DNA of 64,000 nucleotides from Omphiscola glabra (GCA_964017045.1 OZ024798.1:31920347-31984346), one strand, 5' to 3'; counted from the stretch's first letter, positions 10,515 through 23,162 are shown. Notes: generated from the sequence alone by a model not told the origin. Translations and numbers: made by a program.

Positions 10515-11099
10515 GTTCACCCGACCTTAAAATTCTTGCCAATAAACTGTTCATTGTTCTCAATTGATGATAAGTGAACCCATGAATGGTTGGTGGATTG
10601 ATATCAGTAACTTACTAAGTCTAGTTGAAGAAATATCATGATAAGTGAATTATAGGGCCGAAACCTTTCACATTAAAAAAAAGTCAAGAAATAGCGAGGC
10701 GTACTTTAATTTTGAGGACGGCACAAAGACCAAACCAGAGGAAAATCATTTTAATTTCTAACATGCAGGGGTGCATTTTGGCCCATGAATTTAGTTGTGC
10801 ATCATTGAAGCACCTAGTAACGTAAGCTTCTCTAGAAACGCGAGGCCCTGGGCACTGACCTTACTAACCCTAGCAGCCGCAGTTCAGCACTCATTCTACT
10901 GGAGTGGCGACCCCAGGCGAGCACATTTCTGACCTGAAGCAGCCACTTCTCGGCATATTCAACAAACAAATAAATCTTCTCCGCCGCGCAAAAAAATAAA
11001 TAATTGCGTTCCAAAGGAGTGAGTGAATGGCTTCTGTACCAGGAGCCTGTGCGCCACCTCTTCACCGCGTTTATTCATCACCCATCAATGCGGAAAAAC

Positions 11100-13484
11100 A
11101 CCGCCCCCTATTCAGATTAAAAAAAACCCACAACAAAATGGGAATAGTGTTACATTGAAGTAGGCTGATGAGCACCGAAAAGACCAACAATTTCCGGCGT
11201 TATGACTCACACACTCTCATATCACACGCAGTAATCTAATTTAACGTAGGTTGGAGAAAGAAACACAAGAATTCAATGATAGCTTAGAACAGAGGATCAC
11301 AAATTGTGCATCGCGACGTCCTTGTGTGCGCCGGTTACTCACGGGGCGACAACGGAAGTGAGGGAAAAAGCATTAAAATAAACGAACTATACAAATATAA
11401 TTTTTGGTATAAATCCTTTACAAATCGTAATATCGAGCAATATAAAAATTGCTGAAAATTTGAAAAAAATAAAAATAAAACCAGCATACAATTAAAGCAC
11501 TTTATAAGATATAAGAACCCCAATAAGCCCCCCCCCCCCCCCCACGGCTCGCAACCGTACTTGTTTTTTTAAAGTTCCTAAACTATATAAATTGTCTAAC
11601 AACACAGCATTCAGAAAAACAAATATTACACACCAGCAGCTAACGCTCTTGCAATAATTTTTTTAAAAGAGTCTCATTTAGCGCAGTCTTGGGAATGTTA
11701 TTTCGTGAAATCAGTGGCATCATGTATTCTTCATGATTCCCCTTGAAAAACAGATTTTTTGGAGGTTAGGCTGAATTTTGATAGAATATATTGTTGGCAA
11801 AGAGCTTATATGCTTAGTTACAGCTCGATAGGTTGACCGGAAGAGGATCAATGAGCCATCCGGAGATTTTTGCCTTACACAGAGCCAGAAAGAAACACAT
11901 GAACAAAATCAATATAAAGTATTAAAATGATTTAAAAGAATGAATGTAGATATAAAATTATAAAACATATTATATGAAATCCCAGATCCCTGACCATAAA
12001 AATCCCAGACTGATGATATGTTAGAAAAAAAACGTGACCGCTTTTCTCCTGTTAGCACTTCAGTATACCATTCTTTAAAGTTTTCAAGGGAGCTGTGTCA
12101 AGTACATTAGATTTACCACTTGTAATGTCTCACAACCATTTCAAATATTGCGTATTAAATGACCTGACCACTTCATCTTTAACCTGAACTGCTGCACCCT
12201 TCCATCTTATGGTTCATATACAAATACATATCCATGATCTGTGTGAAGATAAGTGTCTGGGAACACAATTTGTCAGTTATTTTAAGTTTATACTTTTGGT
12301 TAGTGGGAATGAAAACTTATTGACTAAAAACGAGTGCAAGGAAATGAACCATATACATTATCACCCTATGTGAATTCTGTTAAATAAATGTCATTTGGGC
12401 TGAGTTAGTCATCTAAAATGGTGCATAAAAAATCCACTATTTGCAAACAAAGACTAAAAGTTCAGGAACAGTGTGGTTGATTGGGATCAGTAGCAGAAGA
12501 GCTTAAAGATTTAAAAGTAAACGAAAAAAGAAGAGTTAGTAGACTTCTTCTCATATATTACAACTAGGCATTAATAGGCATAGGCGGCATGTGCTGATTA
12601 AATGGAAGTCAGCATTGTTTATGTTTTTCTTTTCTTATACATTACAGAAACATAAAAAGGCATGATGATAAAAACTATTTTAATACATATAAAATACTAT
12701 GTACAGTGGGATCCTTGGTTTTTTCAAATCAGCAACTGGACTTGATAGTTAAATCGTATTAAACCAAGAACTAAATGTGATGACAGATAAAAGAGAAACA
12801 TATAATTATGTGTCCATATAATAGTACAAAAAGATTGAGTGTCGACGAGTGTGCTGCAAGGCAATAAGCTAATAACATCAGTTTCAATTTGTCTTGTTAC
12901 TTAGTTTACAAATTATTAATAAACATTAAAAAAAAAAACACACACAAAAGCCCCCAATTTTGTCATTTTAGCGACTGAGCAGTGCACAGTAGGCCTAATT
13001 TATAACTTTAATGTAGAACTTTCCAACCTGTTTTTGCCAGTGAGACACTATTTAGAAGACGATGTCATGTCTTTTTGCAACACAGTCACGCAGCTTTACT
13101 AATACATTGGAAAAGTAAACTTAACACTATTAACACTTAAATTAGTTAAAGGTCGAGCAAAAATGAATTAAAATTGTATTTTATAAAAGTTTATAGTCAC
13201 ACCACATATCTAAAAACACTTCTGATGTATATTTTTTATATTAAAATACTATATAAATATATAATATATGATTTAAAAAATCAAAATAATTTATCAAGAT
13301 TTGCACAGTATAGGCCTAACAATAACGAGTATAACGATAAGTAATTTACACATGTGATCATGTTTCCTTTTATGTTTCAATGTTTTTGCAAAACACCTAC
13401 ACATTGTGACATTGCAGCCGGCACAGTTTTGAAACCTGTGCACTACTCACCATTAACATGACAATAAAATATAATTATATAGGC
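11100..13484. other. AT-rich unique sequence
   Basis: Apart from a C run at 11528-11543, this stretch has no tandem arrays, no open frames above 62 codons and no recognised elements. It starts the AT-rich block that extends to about 16.7 kb. Confidence 0.55.
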
Positions 13485-13485
13485 T

Positions 13486-13706
13486 GTGACTATTCACACT
13501 CGGGTACCATTAGACTCAATGCTATTCGGATGTCATTTGTGGTAGTTTATTTTAGTTAAACTGAAGAATTAAGTTTACAAACATATAGTCCATTCAATTA
13601 TCTTTCATTTGATACCTCATTTTGTCTTACAAACCCAACAATAATAATTTAAATAGCTGTTTAATCCCAACCCCTCAATTCTGGTACCCGGGTGCGAATA
13701 GCCACT
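13486..13706. mobile_element. MITE-like inverted-end element, copy A (~220 bp)
   Basis: The left end reads GTGACTATTCACACTCGGGT and the right end GGTACCCGGGTGCGAATAGC, imperfect inverted repeats of about 23 bp. A second copy at 15383-15605 shares most of the interior, including CATTAGACTCAATGCTATTC and TCTTACAAACCCAACAATAA. Two dispersed copies with inverted ends and no coding capacity indicate a non-autonomous DNA transposon. Superfamily is not assigned. Confidence 0.75.
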
Positions 13707-15382
13707 ACGTAAAATAAAAAGGGCTCTGCCAATTGTAGTAGGTTGCAACGGCAACTACACTAGACTACAGGCATTTTAAAAATACTTTATTTCAGTTAAA
13801 TTGACAACAGTTCTAAATGAGGTATAGATGATAGTCTATAACAATAATTTGATATAAACAGAAGAATTAGGCCTATACTAATATAACTATATATCATTAT
13901 ATGATATATGAATTTGATCAATTCAATTCAAAACTCTTGACTCCATCATGACATGAATGATTTCTCCTAATAATAGTGATACTACTCTCCCAGTCAAACA
14001 CTTAGTCTGAGTCTTTCCTTTGATCTTGTCAGGTTTGTCTAAGTTTAATTTAGTTTAGGCCAGTAGTTTTATATTAATAATCATAATAACCTTAATAACC
14101 ATAAAGGCCTATACTATGTTATAAAAGGACTAAATTAAAAAAAATTAATTTAATGGCCTTCTTAGTGTAAAAATAGGCTATAGAATAAAATATAAAGTAA
14201 AGCTTATTTAATCAAATTCCCCAAAAAAAAAATGAATAAGAAAATCGCGAAGATCTTCCTTATTTACTAAAATTTTAACAGGATCTGATCACTCAATACA
14301 TGACCAAGTTAGCAATGAAAGAAATGTATATGCCAAAAAAATGGTATGTGCATTATTTATATTTAATAATATCATAAAAATTGACTTACCTATAATATTA
14401 TCCGACAACAAAGAACTCACTATCTTCCTTCCTCAATACTGATTTCGTAGATCTTTCCACTCCTGAATTTTGGTTTTCACCGGTTTTATTACATTTCAAA
14501 AGCCAGATTTAGTTACATAGCAATTTGTATAACAAAAAAGATTATAATAATTAACAATCCTAAATAAATTATAATGATATTTTAAAATTCCAAAATATTT
14601 TATATGTTAATTGCTACATTGGTTTTATAAAATCGTTAAAGTAACAATAAAGAGGCAAAAAAGTTTGCATTTTAAAAATGATATTATATTTTGCAGCTTA
14701 ACTGGCCAAAATTATATAAGGGGCATTAATAACGAAAACATTGAGCTTCCTATATGTTGAGCACTTATGACCCTTAAAAAAAATTGAAACGAACAAAAAA
14801 AAATAGACAAACGTTAATAACAGTGGAAGAATTATCCCCATAATGTAACATTATTCCATACTCTAACGAGAAATCGGAATCGAGAAAATATTGATATTGT
14901 CTCTCTTTTTAAGCATATACAAGTAGATAAAACTTAAAATAAACTTCCATTTGAAATGTAACAACAATATCCTTTAACTTCAACGAAACAGCCATAGTCA
15001 TAGCCATAATAAATCCGACTATATGTAGCCCACCAAACATTGGCGACAGCAATGCGTGAACTTCCCTTAAAATTACTTGACAGTATATGAACTCAAGTAA
15101 CGCCTGCACACTCTTTATTTCTCGCCCATGAGCTGTATTAAATATTCTGATGTAAAGCCACTTTTACACCGAATATTTTTGACACCATTCTTAAATTGAG
15201 ACAATTTCATTTCGCGAAAATATTACGCGCCAAACGCAGTTGCGTCATAAAAAAATATCATTTAGCGTAGTTATCGGGAATTATATTTTGCGCGCTATTG
15301 AACTCATTATTGAACCTTACTAACTTTCAAACATATAGAATTAGATGATGATATACTCAAAATGGACTCAGACACGGAGCGC
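13707..15382. other. AT-rich unique sequence
   Basis: No tandem repeats, no recognised elements and no credible coding sequence. The 66-codon minus-strand frame at 14909-15109 has no recognisable domain. Confidence 0.55.
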
Positions 15383-15605
15383 TGCCATTCGCACCCCGAT
15401 ACCATTAGACTCAATGCTATTCAGATGTCATTTGTGGTAGTTTATTTTAGTTAAAGTTAAGAATTAAGATTAAAAATGTATAGTAAATTCAATTATCGTT
15501 CATTTGATACCTCATTTGGTCTTACAAACCCAACAATAATATTTAAATCGTTTTTTAATCCCAAACTCTCAATTCTGGTACCCGGATACCAATAGGTGCA
15601 GACTA
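15383..15605. mobile_element. MITE-like inverted-end element, copy B
   Basis: Same orientation and same interior as 13486-13706, with more divergence in the middle (GTTAAGAATTAAGATTAAAA). The ends read CCATTCGCACCCCGATACC and GGTACCCGGATACCAATAGG. The two copies are about 1.9 kb apart in otherwise unique AT-rich DNA. Confidence 0.75.
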
Positions 15606-17229
15606 TTTGAAAGCTTATCAACCTTAAAGGATTCTAAATTATTGAAACAAAAGAATTTGTTAATATTTTGTGTATGAATGAGAATGTAATGAATACTATT
15701 TTCAATTTAAATTGACGGAACAATACATGTATTCATGGATTAGATAATTAGTTTAATAATTCTTAAAAGTTCGTTAGCATCTTACTTTATTCATAACTTA
15801 AGGGTCAACTAAATTGAAAGACACATTACTTCTTTAAAGACTAATTAAAATGGACCACATATTAATAAAAAAAATAAAAGTTTAAAATAAAAAAAATATA
15901 TTAAAGTTAAAAAGAAATTAAAAACAAAAACTCTCTTTTAAATATGAATTTACATTTGAAGGAAGTTGTAAAATACGTTACGCAAAGAAATACTATTCTT
16001 AAAAGCACTTGAACAAGTTTCTTGAACTTAAATCACATTAAAACAATGTAACATATTCAAATCCATTACTTTACTGAATCATTAAAGAATTATTGGTGTG
16101 TGTGTGTGTGGGGGGGGGGGGGTATGCTTTTCTTAGTGAGACGAAGTGAATCTGGGACTTACTGCTTGAAAGTCGACAAAGACGTCATAATAGTATTGAT
16201 TGCTCGAATATTATCATGGAGTAAAAACGGGTTTGTCATATCCACCGAGATAACTCTTTGCACGTGTTGTAAATATTAATAAAGAAAAAGAGATATCAAT
16301 TGATGAATCTTTCTCTCTCTATCCTTTTTTCTTTGGTAAACAGCTCGGTCCTAAGTGGGTTCTTTGTCTAACAAAATATGACCATGAGTACTTTGACGAA
16401 TTACGCTTTACCAATTGTTTAAATATATAAGGAGTTAAATATCGGATCAAATGAAATTTGAAAAAAAAAATAGCAGAAACCTCCTTTAATATTGTGTGGT
16501 TTTGACAACAATGTTACTCTTTGTAGAAATCATTCCCCAATTATCAACTTAAATAATAAAGAAAATTGATACTTAAAAAAATTGCGTCCGTTGTTAAATA
16601 TTCTCTTGTAATCTGTCTGATGGTATCACCACTATTAGTATCAATTTATATGGTGTAGGGGCTTAGTACTACCCTATCTCTTACAAGTTAGTAGTGTTTG
16701 TGAGTTTCCTGGAGCTGCCCCCCCCCCCCCCCCCGAGACCATGGTTGGAAATCACGGCGCTTTTTTTAAAAAAAAGGAAATTTAAGGGGAAATGACTTCA
16801 GTAAACAATGCTTTTATTAAGAGAGTTAGGATTATCTCCCATGTGTATTTTCTTGGGATGTCATGGCTGCATTTGTCTGGCGCGTTAGCGATGACATTTC
16901 TTATTTCAGCCAGTTGAGGAGCTGATGAGGGAGACTTATATGTAAACTGAGCCTACATTGCCATCTATTCAGGCATACGAGTAACTAGAAGGAACATAAG
17001 CAAACGAATAAACAATGACCAGTATTAACGTCTGTGTGTGTGTTCGTGTGTGTGTGTTAATGTGTTTGTACGATCGTGCTGGAAGGAAAACTCCCATTGT
17101 AAACTACATATGTGACAGGCCTAGCAAGCCGACAGTGGATACACATTGCTGAAGAAACAAAATATAAATAGGGAGAAAATGGTTGAATCGGCCAATTGTT
17201 CGATAGATATGAAAACAATTCTTTTAACC
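15606..17229. other. AT-rich sequence with microsatellite and homopolymer tracts
   Basis: A (TG)n followed by a G run of about 14 sits near 16096-16122, a C run at 16719-16733 and a (TG)n stretch at 17031-17060. No gene is recognised. Confidence 0.5.
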
Positions 17230-17820
17230 TCCCCCACTACACCAGTCCGACGTGGACAAGATGGAGCGAATCCAACGTAACGCAGTGCGCTTCATAGCAC
17301 GTGACTACAAAACCACCACTCCTGGTTCTACGTCACTGGCCTCTTAAACAGATTTGACATTCCCTCCCTCAAAGACAGACGAGAAAAGATCCGCCTAACA
17401 TTCTTATATAAATTGGTCATGGGGCTAGTGCCGGCCATCCCAGCAAACAATTATCTCACCCCACAGAAGCCAGGTCGATTTATTAGAGCCAAACACTCAC
17501 TAAACACTGGCTTAACCTCTGACAACACCATGAGCAATTACACCCGGAACAATAGCAAATGCTTCACTGTGCCTCGGAGTAACACAGTGCAACATAAGCA
17601 GTCATTCTTCCCACGCCCAATAATCGCCTGGAACCACCTGGACAATACCGCCGTGAACTCGACATCTATCGAAAGCTTCAAGGCTGCCCTGGCATTTGCT
17701 TCCCCAACCGTTGCACATATGCCAGTATATGGATGCAGCAACGTACCCTAACAGAACCAGAAGAGCCCCCGGAATTTTGTTCTGAATTTTGTTCGAATTA
17801 AAAAACAACAACAACATAAT
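17230..17820 (+). mobile_element. CR1/Jockey-type LINE remnant, 3' end of the reverse-transcriptase ORF
   Basis: Translation gives DKMERIQRNAVRFIARDY, then after one frameshift near 17325-17335 a frame running to a TAA at 17749-17751 that contains SLKDRREKIRLTFLYKLVMG and QSFFPRPIIAWNHL, ending in SFKAALA. This is the characteristic C-terminal tail of CR1/L2/Jockey-clade reverse transcriptases (VQRRAARF..., RR..RL..LYK, FFPR.I..WN.L, SFK). The catalytic part is absent, as expected for a 5'-truncated LINE copy. A 3' tail with AACAACAACATAATG follows. The open frame 17413-17751 is the residual part of this ORF, not a host gene. Confidence 0.85.
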
Positions 17821-18559
17821 GCAGTACCGATAATATTCCCGACGGCCAAATTTCTTTCAAAAAAATTTCCGGAATGGCAACTAGTGGATTTGCAGTGTGG
17901 ACTGTGGATATTTCATTGTTGGATGGGTCCCAATTCTTTTTTAATTATTTAAAATATGTAATACACTATAAATACAGTGAGATATTTCTACTGCTATGTT
18001 TTATTTATGGGCCTTAAATGTCAGGGATCTCAACAGTACCAAATGGGGCCACAGAGAGCATCACCTGAGAACCATCGTCCTAACACGACGTTAGCTACGA
18101 TTGGATTTACGCATGAGATTGTTAACTTTCCTGGGACACGTTGATAGCCCTACCGACACCACTGTCCCTAGGGGCGAGCTCGTCCAGCGCCCTGGAATGA
18201 CTCATAGCCTCGTTATGGCCATCATAAGTTGACCAGAGCGCACATAACCATTTCCACCCTGACCCAGGCGTAATGCAAAATTTGGGTAAAATAATAATTC
18301 CGAGATAATTTTTTTTCTTCTATTTGAAATCTAATCCAAAGCAATACCATTTATTCTTGCTTGAACAACAAAATATAATACTTTGTCTCTAATCATTAGT
18401 CAATAAAAACAATAACACATATAAGAAAAACAACATTTATTCTAAAGTTTTAGTGTGTGTGTGTTAGCGTAGAAGGCACTGTAATACAAATACAAAAAGT
18501 AGATTGCATTTATTTCTGGCATAAAAATACCATTTCCCTATCAATGTATGAAGTAAGTT
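17821..18559. other. Unannotated sequence
   Basis: No repeats or coding signal recognised. This is the last stretch before the dense minisatellite zone. Confidence 0.5.
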
Positions 18560-18818
18560 GAGATCTATACTCTACTAAGAGCAGTTGGGCTCTATACGCT
18601 ACTCAGAGCAGCTGTGCTCTATACGTTAATCAGGTCAGTTGTGCTCTATATGCTACTCAGAGCAGTTGTGTTCTATACGCTAATCAGAGCAGTTGTTCTC
18701 TATACGCTACTCAGAGCAGTTGTGCTCTATAAGCTACTCAGAGCAGTTGTGCTCTATACGCTACTCAGAGCAGTTGTGCTCTATACGCTACTTAGATCAG
18801 TTATGCTCTATACGCTAC
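18560..18818. repeat. Minisatellite, 27-bp unit x ~9.5
   Basis: Copies of GTGCTCTATACGCTACTCAG plus AGCAGTT. Edge copies are more divergent. Because 27 is divisible by three, the array opens a 9-residue periodic frame without coding significance. Confidence 0.93.
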
Positions 18819-19133
18819 ATGCATTTACATCCGGGCATCGTTCCACCAATCATTGAAGGTTGTATTCCCTGCCCAGTCCGTGAGAATTATTGACCAATCA
18901 ATGAATCAGAGTGACGAACGTATTCGTGCTTTACTTCACTACTGATTCAGATTTTATTGTCTATCGCACCTCAATGCAATTTCTACTACACCGCCTTCCA
19001 TGTTACACTGTACCCGATGATCAAACTGTCTAGCGGCACTTATCACATTTCTATTTCTATCCACCATTTGAATCTCTATAGGAAGCACAAGTTTTAGTCT
19101 ACACAGCAATCCCGCTAGTCTCTACTGCAATCC
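18819..19133. other. Unannotated spacer
   Basis: Unique-looking sequence between two arrays; nothing recognised. Confidence 0.5.
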
Positions 19134-19408
19134 TTCCAGTCTATACATCAACCACCCAGTCTATGTTTCCACCCTTCCATTCTATACATCAACCCCCAGT
19201 CTATGCTTCCACCCTTCCATTCTATAAGTTAGCCCGCCAGTCTATGCTTCCACCCTTCCATTCTATAAATTAAGCCCCCAGTCTATTCTTCGACCCTTCC
19301 ATTCTATACATCAACCCCCCAGTCTGTGCTTCCACTCTTCCATTCTATACATCAACCCCCCAGTCTGTGCTTCCACTCTTCCATTCTATACATCAACCCT
19401 TTCAGTCT
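19134..19408. repeat. Minisatellite, 41-bp unit x ~6.7
   Basis: Copies of CAGTCTATGCTTCCACCCTT followed by CCATTCTATAcATcAacCCCC variants. The flanking 19097-19133 contains degenerate half-copies. Confidence 0.9.
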
Positions 19409-19451
19409 CCAGAGCAACTCTTCAAGGAAACTCCACGGTAAGTTATAGAGC

Positions 19452-20440
19452 ATCCTAATGACTTAACATGTATGAATGGTGATCTAATGACTTAACATGT
19501 GTGAATGGTGATCTAATGACTTAACATGTGTGAATGGTGATCTAATGACTTGACATGTGTGAATGGTGATCTAATGACTTGACATGTGTGAATGGTGATC
19601 TAATGACTTAACATGTGTGAATGGTGATCTAATGACTTGACATGTGTGAATGGTGATCTAATGACTTATCATGTGTGAATGGTGATCTAATGACTTATCA
19701 TGTGTGAATGGTGATCTAATGACTTATCATGTGTGAATGGTGATCTAATGACTTATCATGTGTGAATGTTGATCTAATGACTTAACATGTGTGAATGGTG
19801 ATCTAATGACTTATCATGTGTGAATGGTGATCTAATGACTTAACATGTGTGAATGGTGATCTAATGACTTATCATGTGTGAATGGTGATCTAATGACTTA
19901 TCATGTGTGAATGGTGATCTAATGACTTATCATGTGTGAATATTGATCTAATGACTTATCATGTGTGAATGGTGATCTAATGACTTAACATGTGTGAATG
20001 GTGATCTAATGACTTAACATGTGTGAATGGTGATCTAATGACTTAACATGTGTGAATGGTGATCTAATGACTTAACATGTGTGAATGGTGATCTAATGAC
20101 TTAACATGTGTGAATGGTGATCTAATGACTTATCATGTGTGAATGGTGATCTAATGACTTATCATGTGTGAATGGTGATCTAATGACTTATCATGTGTGA
20201 ATGGTGATCTAATGACTTATCATAAGTGAATAGTGATCTAATGACTTATCATGTGTGAATGGTGATCTAATGACTTATCATAAGTGAATGGTGATCTAAT
20301 GACTTATCATGTGTGAATGGTGATCTAATGACTTATCATGTGTGAATGGTGATCTAATGACTTATCATGTGTGAATGGTGATCTAATGACTTATCATGTG
20401 TGAATATTGATCTAATGACTTATCATGTGTGAATGGTGAT
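19452..20440. repeat. Large minisatellite, 29-bp unit x ~34
   Basis: About 990 bp of head-to-tail copies of GGTGATCTAATGACTTAACA plus TGTGTGAAT. Nearly all variation falls at one site (AACA, ATCA or GACA), with rarer GTGTGAATaTT and ATAAGTGAAT variants. Variants form runs of identical neighbours, a sign of local homogenisation by slippage or unequal exchange. Confidence 0.96.
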
Positions 20441-20854
20441 GTATTTCTTCTAGAATTTAAATGCGATTATAAAAAACAACAACCAAACAACGTTGCACGT
20501 CCAATGATTAATACTAACTTAAACCATCTCGTCTCCAAGGCCGCTCCACAAAGGGAGATAACTCAGATACACCGAAATAACCTTTGTAATGAAGATCACA
20601 TGGCAGGCAAAAAATGTTTGAAAGGGGGTGAGTGTAATGGCAAAAATAAAAGAGTTTTTAAAAAATCGTAGCTCATTAATTAAAAAAAAAAAATCCGTCA
20701 CTTCTTCATTTTCTTCTTTCAGTCATTTGAAAAGGGCGCAGATGATTATTATTTAACGAATTTTCTGTCAACCAACTGAATCCACTTGGAACTTTTCTGT
20801 CGACTCCTATGCAATAATTCTTCAACGACGATGTCTTTTTGGATCACGCTTGTA
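20441..20854. other. Unannotated spacer
   Basis: A-rich non-repetitive sequence between two arrays. The short open frames on both strands overlap each other and have no recognisable domain. Confidence 0.45.
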
Positions 20855-21180
20855 TAGTAACACATAAAGAATAGTAACACAGAAAGGATAACAACATATA
20901 ACGAATAGTAACACAGAAAGGATAACAACATATAACGAATAGTAACACAGAAAGGATAACAACATATAACGAATAGTAACACAGAAAGGATAACAACATA
21001 TAACGAATAGTAACACAGAAAGGATAACAACATATAACGAATAGTAACACATAAAAATAACAACACATAAAGAATAGTATCACAGAAAGGATAACAACAT
21101 ATAACGCATAGTAACACATAAAGGATACAACACATAAAAAATAGTAACACAGAAAGGATACAACACAGAAATGATAACAT
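20855..21180. repeat. Minisatellite, 34-bp unit x ~9.5
   Basis: Copies of AGTAACACAGAAAGGATAAC plus AACATATAACGAAT, regular on the left and degenerate on the right (21050-21180). Minus-strand frames of up to 184 codons (LSFLCYYSLYVVI-type repeats) are stop-free readings of this array. Confidence 0.94.
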
Positions 21181-21937
21181 AACCCAAACAAGACATAATG
21201 ATAAAGAATACAAGCACACGAAAAAGTTCATTTCGTTGTCTCCAATCAGTATTATCTGACAGTAGGATAGCTTAGACTGGATCTTTCTAGCTAAATGAAT
21301 CAATTATTTTAGAATTTCCCAGCTACTTTGTTTCGTTTCTTTGTTTGTTTTTTGTTTTTGTTCAGCTTACTTCATTGGTATTCGTCTTTCTCTCGCCGGA
21401 CGTGCAGTTATCCTTCTTGATCCATTATCTTTCCGCCATTCTTTCCCCTGCCCAGGATGTCACGCAAAGCGGATTTCTCTAAGGCCAAAGAAACAAATTA
21501 ATTAACCTAAAAATGGAGGGAGACTTGGTTTTAACGTATCCCCGAAGACACACGAGAATTCTGTTAAAAAAGAAGCAAATGACCAGCGGTCCTCAGTTCT
21601 CACACTGACGTCGTTTAGTTAGTAGACATCGGTGTACAGATTGTAAAATTACGGAAATGTAAAAAGAGTTTTTCTAAATTAATACAAATTCACATGAGGT
21701 TCGATTTTCAAATAATAATACTTTTAAGACTTGGCAGAGTTATGTAATATTTATATGCATGTTTCTACTTCTTGTTGTTCTATATATTAAGGGCCCACGA
21801 TCAATTTATTGATCATTCTGGCTCCTATGCATGTAGAAGCGATTCTTAATGTTTCTGTTCCTGGTGTTGAAGGGGATATTTCACTGGCTGCAATGGCTAC
21901 TCAGCGAGGGTATCATGCCCTGGGAGTTTGGAAGGCC
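21181..21937. other. Unannotated sequence, including a LINE 3' flank
   Basis: No gene or array. The last ~150 bp are probably the 3' untranslated part of the LINE remnant that follows on the minus strand. Confidence 0.45.
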
Positions 21938-22088
21938 TCAGGCAATAGAAGAAAATGAGTCAAGTGCTGTCGCCTCAACTGTTCCTTTGTGAAGCGTGTT
22001 CCAGTCCCTGATTGTCTTTGGCAGGAATGAGTAGTTCTTGTACTGGCTTCTTGCTGGTATGAGCCGGAACTGTCTGTCACGGCCTCGT
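21938..22088 (-). mobile_element. CR1/Jockey-type LINE remnant, extreme C-terminus of RT ORF
   Basis: On the minus strand a frame without its own start codon reads DRQFRLIPARSQYKNYSFLP then KTIRDWNTLHKGTVEATALD, SFSSIA and a TGA at 21940-21938. This is the LINE C-terminal signature (R....R...Y..SFLP.TIRDWN.L......S.DSF). The 74-codon minus-strand open frame here is in a different phase and is not the real reading. The piece has no catalytic domain and is a dead 5'-truncated copy, independent of the one at 17230-17820. Confidence 0.82.
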
Positions 22089-22227
22089 CACATAGGTCGC
22101 ATAGAACAAAAACAACAAAAAAAAAAAACAACAACAAAACAACTTACAATCCATTTTATTTCCTATCATTCTTTATGAAATAAATTTTTTATTTTAATTC
22201 TTGACAGTTGTTTGTAAGTCTTTAGCT
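22089..22227. other. A-rich spacer
   Basis: An A/C-rich stretch (AACAACAAAA type) followed by AT-rich sequence leading into the 45-bp array. Confidence 0.5.
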
Positions 22228-22497
22228 TCTGGTGAGGATATCTTTATGATCTATGATGGCGGTGTTTTAATCTCTGGTGAGGATATCTTTATGATCTATG
22301 ATGGCGGTGTTTTAATCTCTGGTGAGGATATCTTTATGATCTATGATGGCGGTGTGTTAGTCTCTGGTGAGGATATCTTTATGATCTCTGATGGCGGTGG
22401 TTTAATCTCTGGTGAGGATATCTTTATGATCTCTGATGGCAGTGTTTTAATCTCTGGTGAGGATATCTTTATGATCTATGATGGCGGTGTTTTAATC
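22228..22497. repeat. Minisatellite, 45-bp unit x 6 (exactly 270 bp)
   Basis: Six copies of a unit starting TCTGGTGAGGATATCTTTAT. Because 45 is divisible by three, the plus strand reads as six 15-residue repeats (SGEDIFMIYDGGVLI) inside a 133-codon ATG-started frame (22201-22602). The substitutions are few and not enriched at third positions, and nothing upstream resembles a promoter or signal peptide, so the DNA-repeat explanation is preferred. Confidence 0.93.
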
Positions 22498-22967
22498 GCG
22501 ATCTCATTGGCCAAGGAGAGTCAGGCGGATTTGATTTGGCCAATGACATTATGTAGATCAACTGAGAAGCTACAAACTAGATTTATTGTGTTCAAAATGT
22601 GACCACATATCGATCAGCGGTCAGATACACATAATGAAGACATTGTACGAACATATCAGATAGGCAAGCGCAGACACACAGTTATGGTCAATGAGAAGGA
22701 AACTTAGGCACATTAAATTGATGGACCAAAAAGTACGTTATTATAAGGGAATTAACTGCAGATATACATTGTTTCATCATAGCTACACCAAAATCTAATG
22801 CGAAAAGTACATTAATTTTTTTTGAACGAGTTGCTGAATGATAGCCGAATTTAAGAACTTCCATACCTGTGTCCTCTGTGCCTTTTTTTTGAAAGCGTGT
22901 CAAACTGACCCGGACACATGTTAACAGTCATCAAAGGATCGAGACTGGAGCTTCTCCTCCATCACAA
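22498..22967. other. Unannotated spacer
   Basis: Non-repetitive sequence without a recognised gene or element. Confidence 0.5.
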
Positions 22968-23162
22968 GGGCTCAATGCAACATGAGGCTGGCAGAAAAGC
23001 TGCTGCTGGGCTCAATGCAACATGAGGCTGACATAGCTGCTGCTGGGCTCAATGCAACATGAGGCTGGCAGAAAAGCTGCTGCTGGGCTCAATGCAACAT
23101 GAGGCTGACATAGCTGCTGCTGGGCTCAATGCAACATGAGGCTGGCAGAAAAGCTGCTGCTG
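22968..23162. repeat. Composite tandem repeat, alternating 40- and 37-bp units (77-bp period)
   Basis: GGGCTCAATGCAACATGAGG is followed alternately by CTGGCAGAAAAGCTGCTGCT and CTGACATAGCTGCTGCT, so two related monomers alternate as a dimeric higher-order unit, about 2.5 dimers. Confidence 0.9.

Noticed and set aside
17413..17751. A 112-codon host gene
   Set aside because: The protein is the C-terminal tail of a LINE reverse transcriptase with a frameshift upstream.
19452..20440. Possible CRISPR-like array because of regular 29-bp repeats
   Set aside because: Repeats are contiguous without unique spacers, there are no cas genes and the context is eukaryotic.
20749..21303. 184-codon minus-strand frame resembling a membrane protein
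   Set aside because: The hydrophobic repeats come from the A-rich 34-bp array read in antisense; other phases are equally open.
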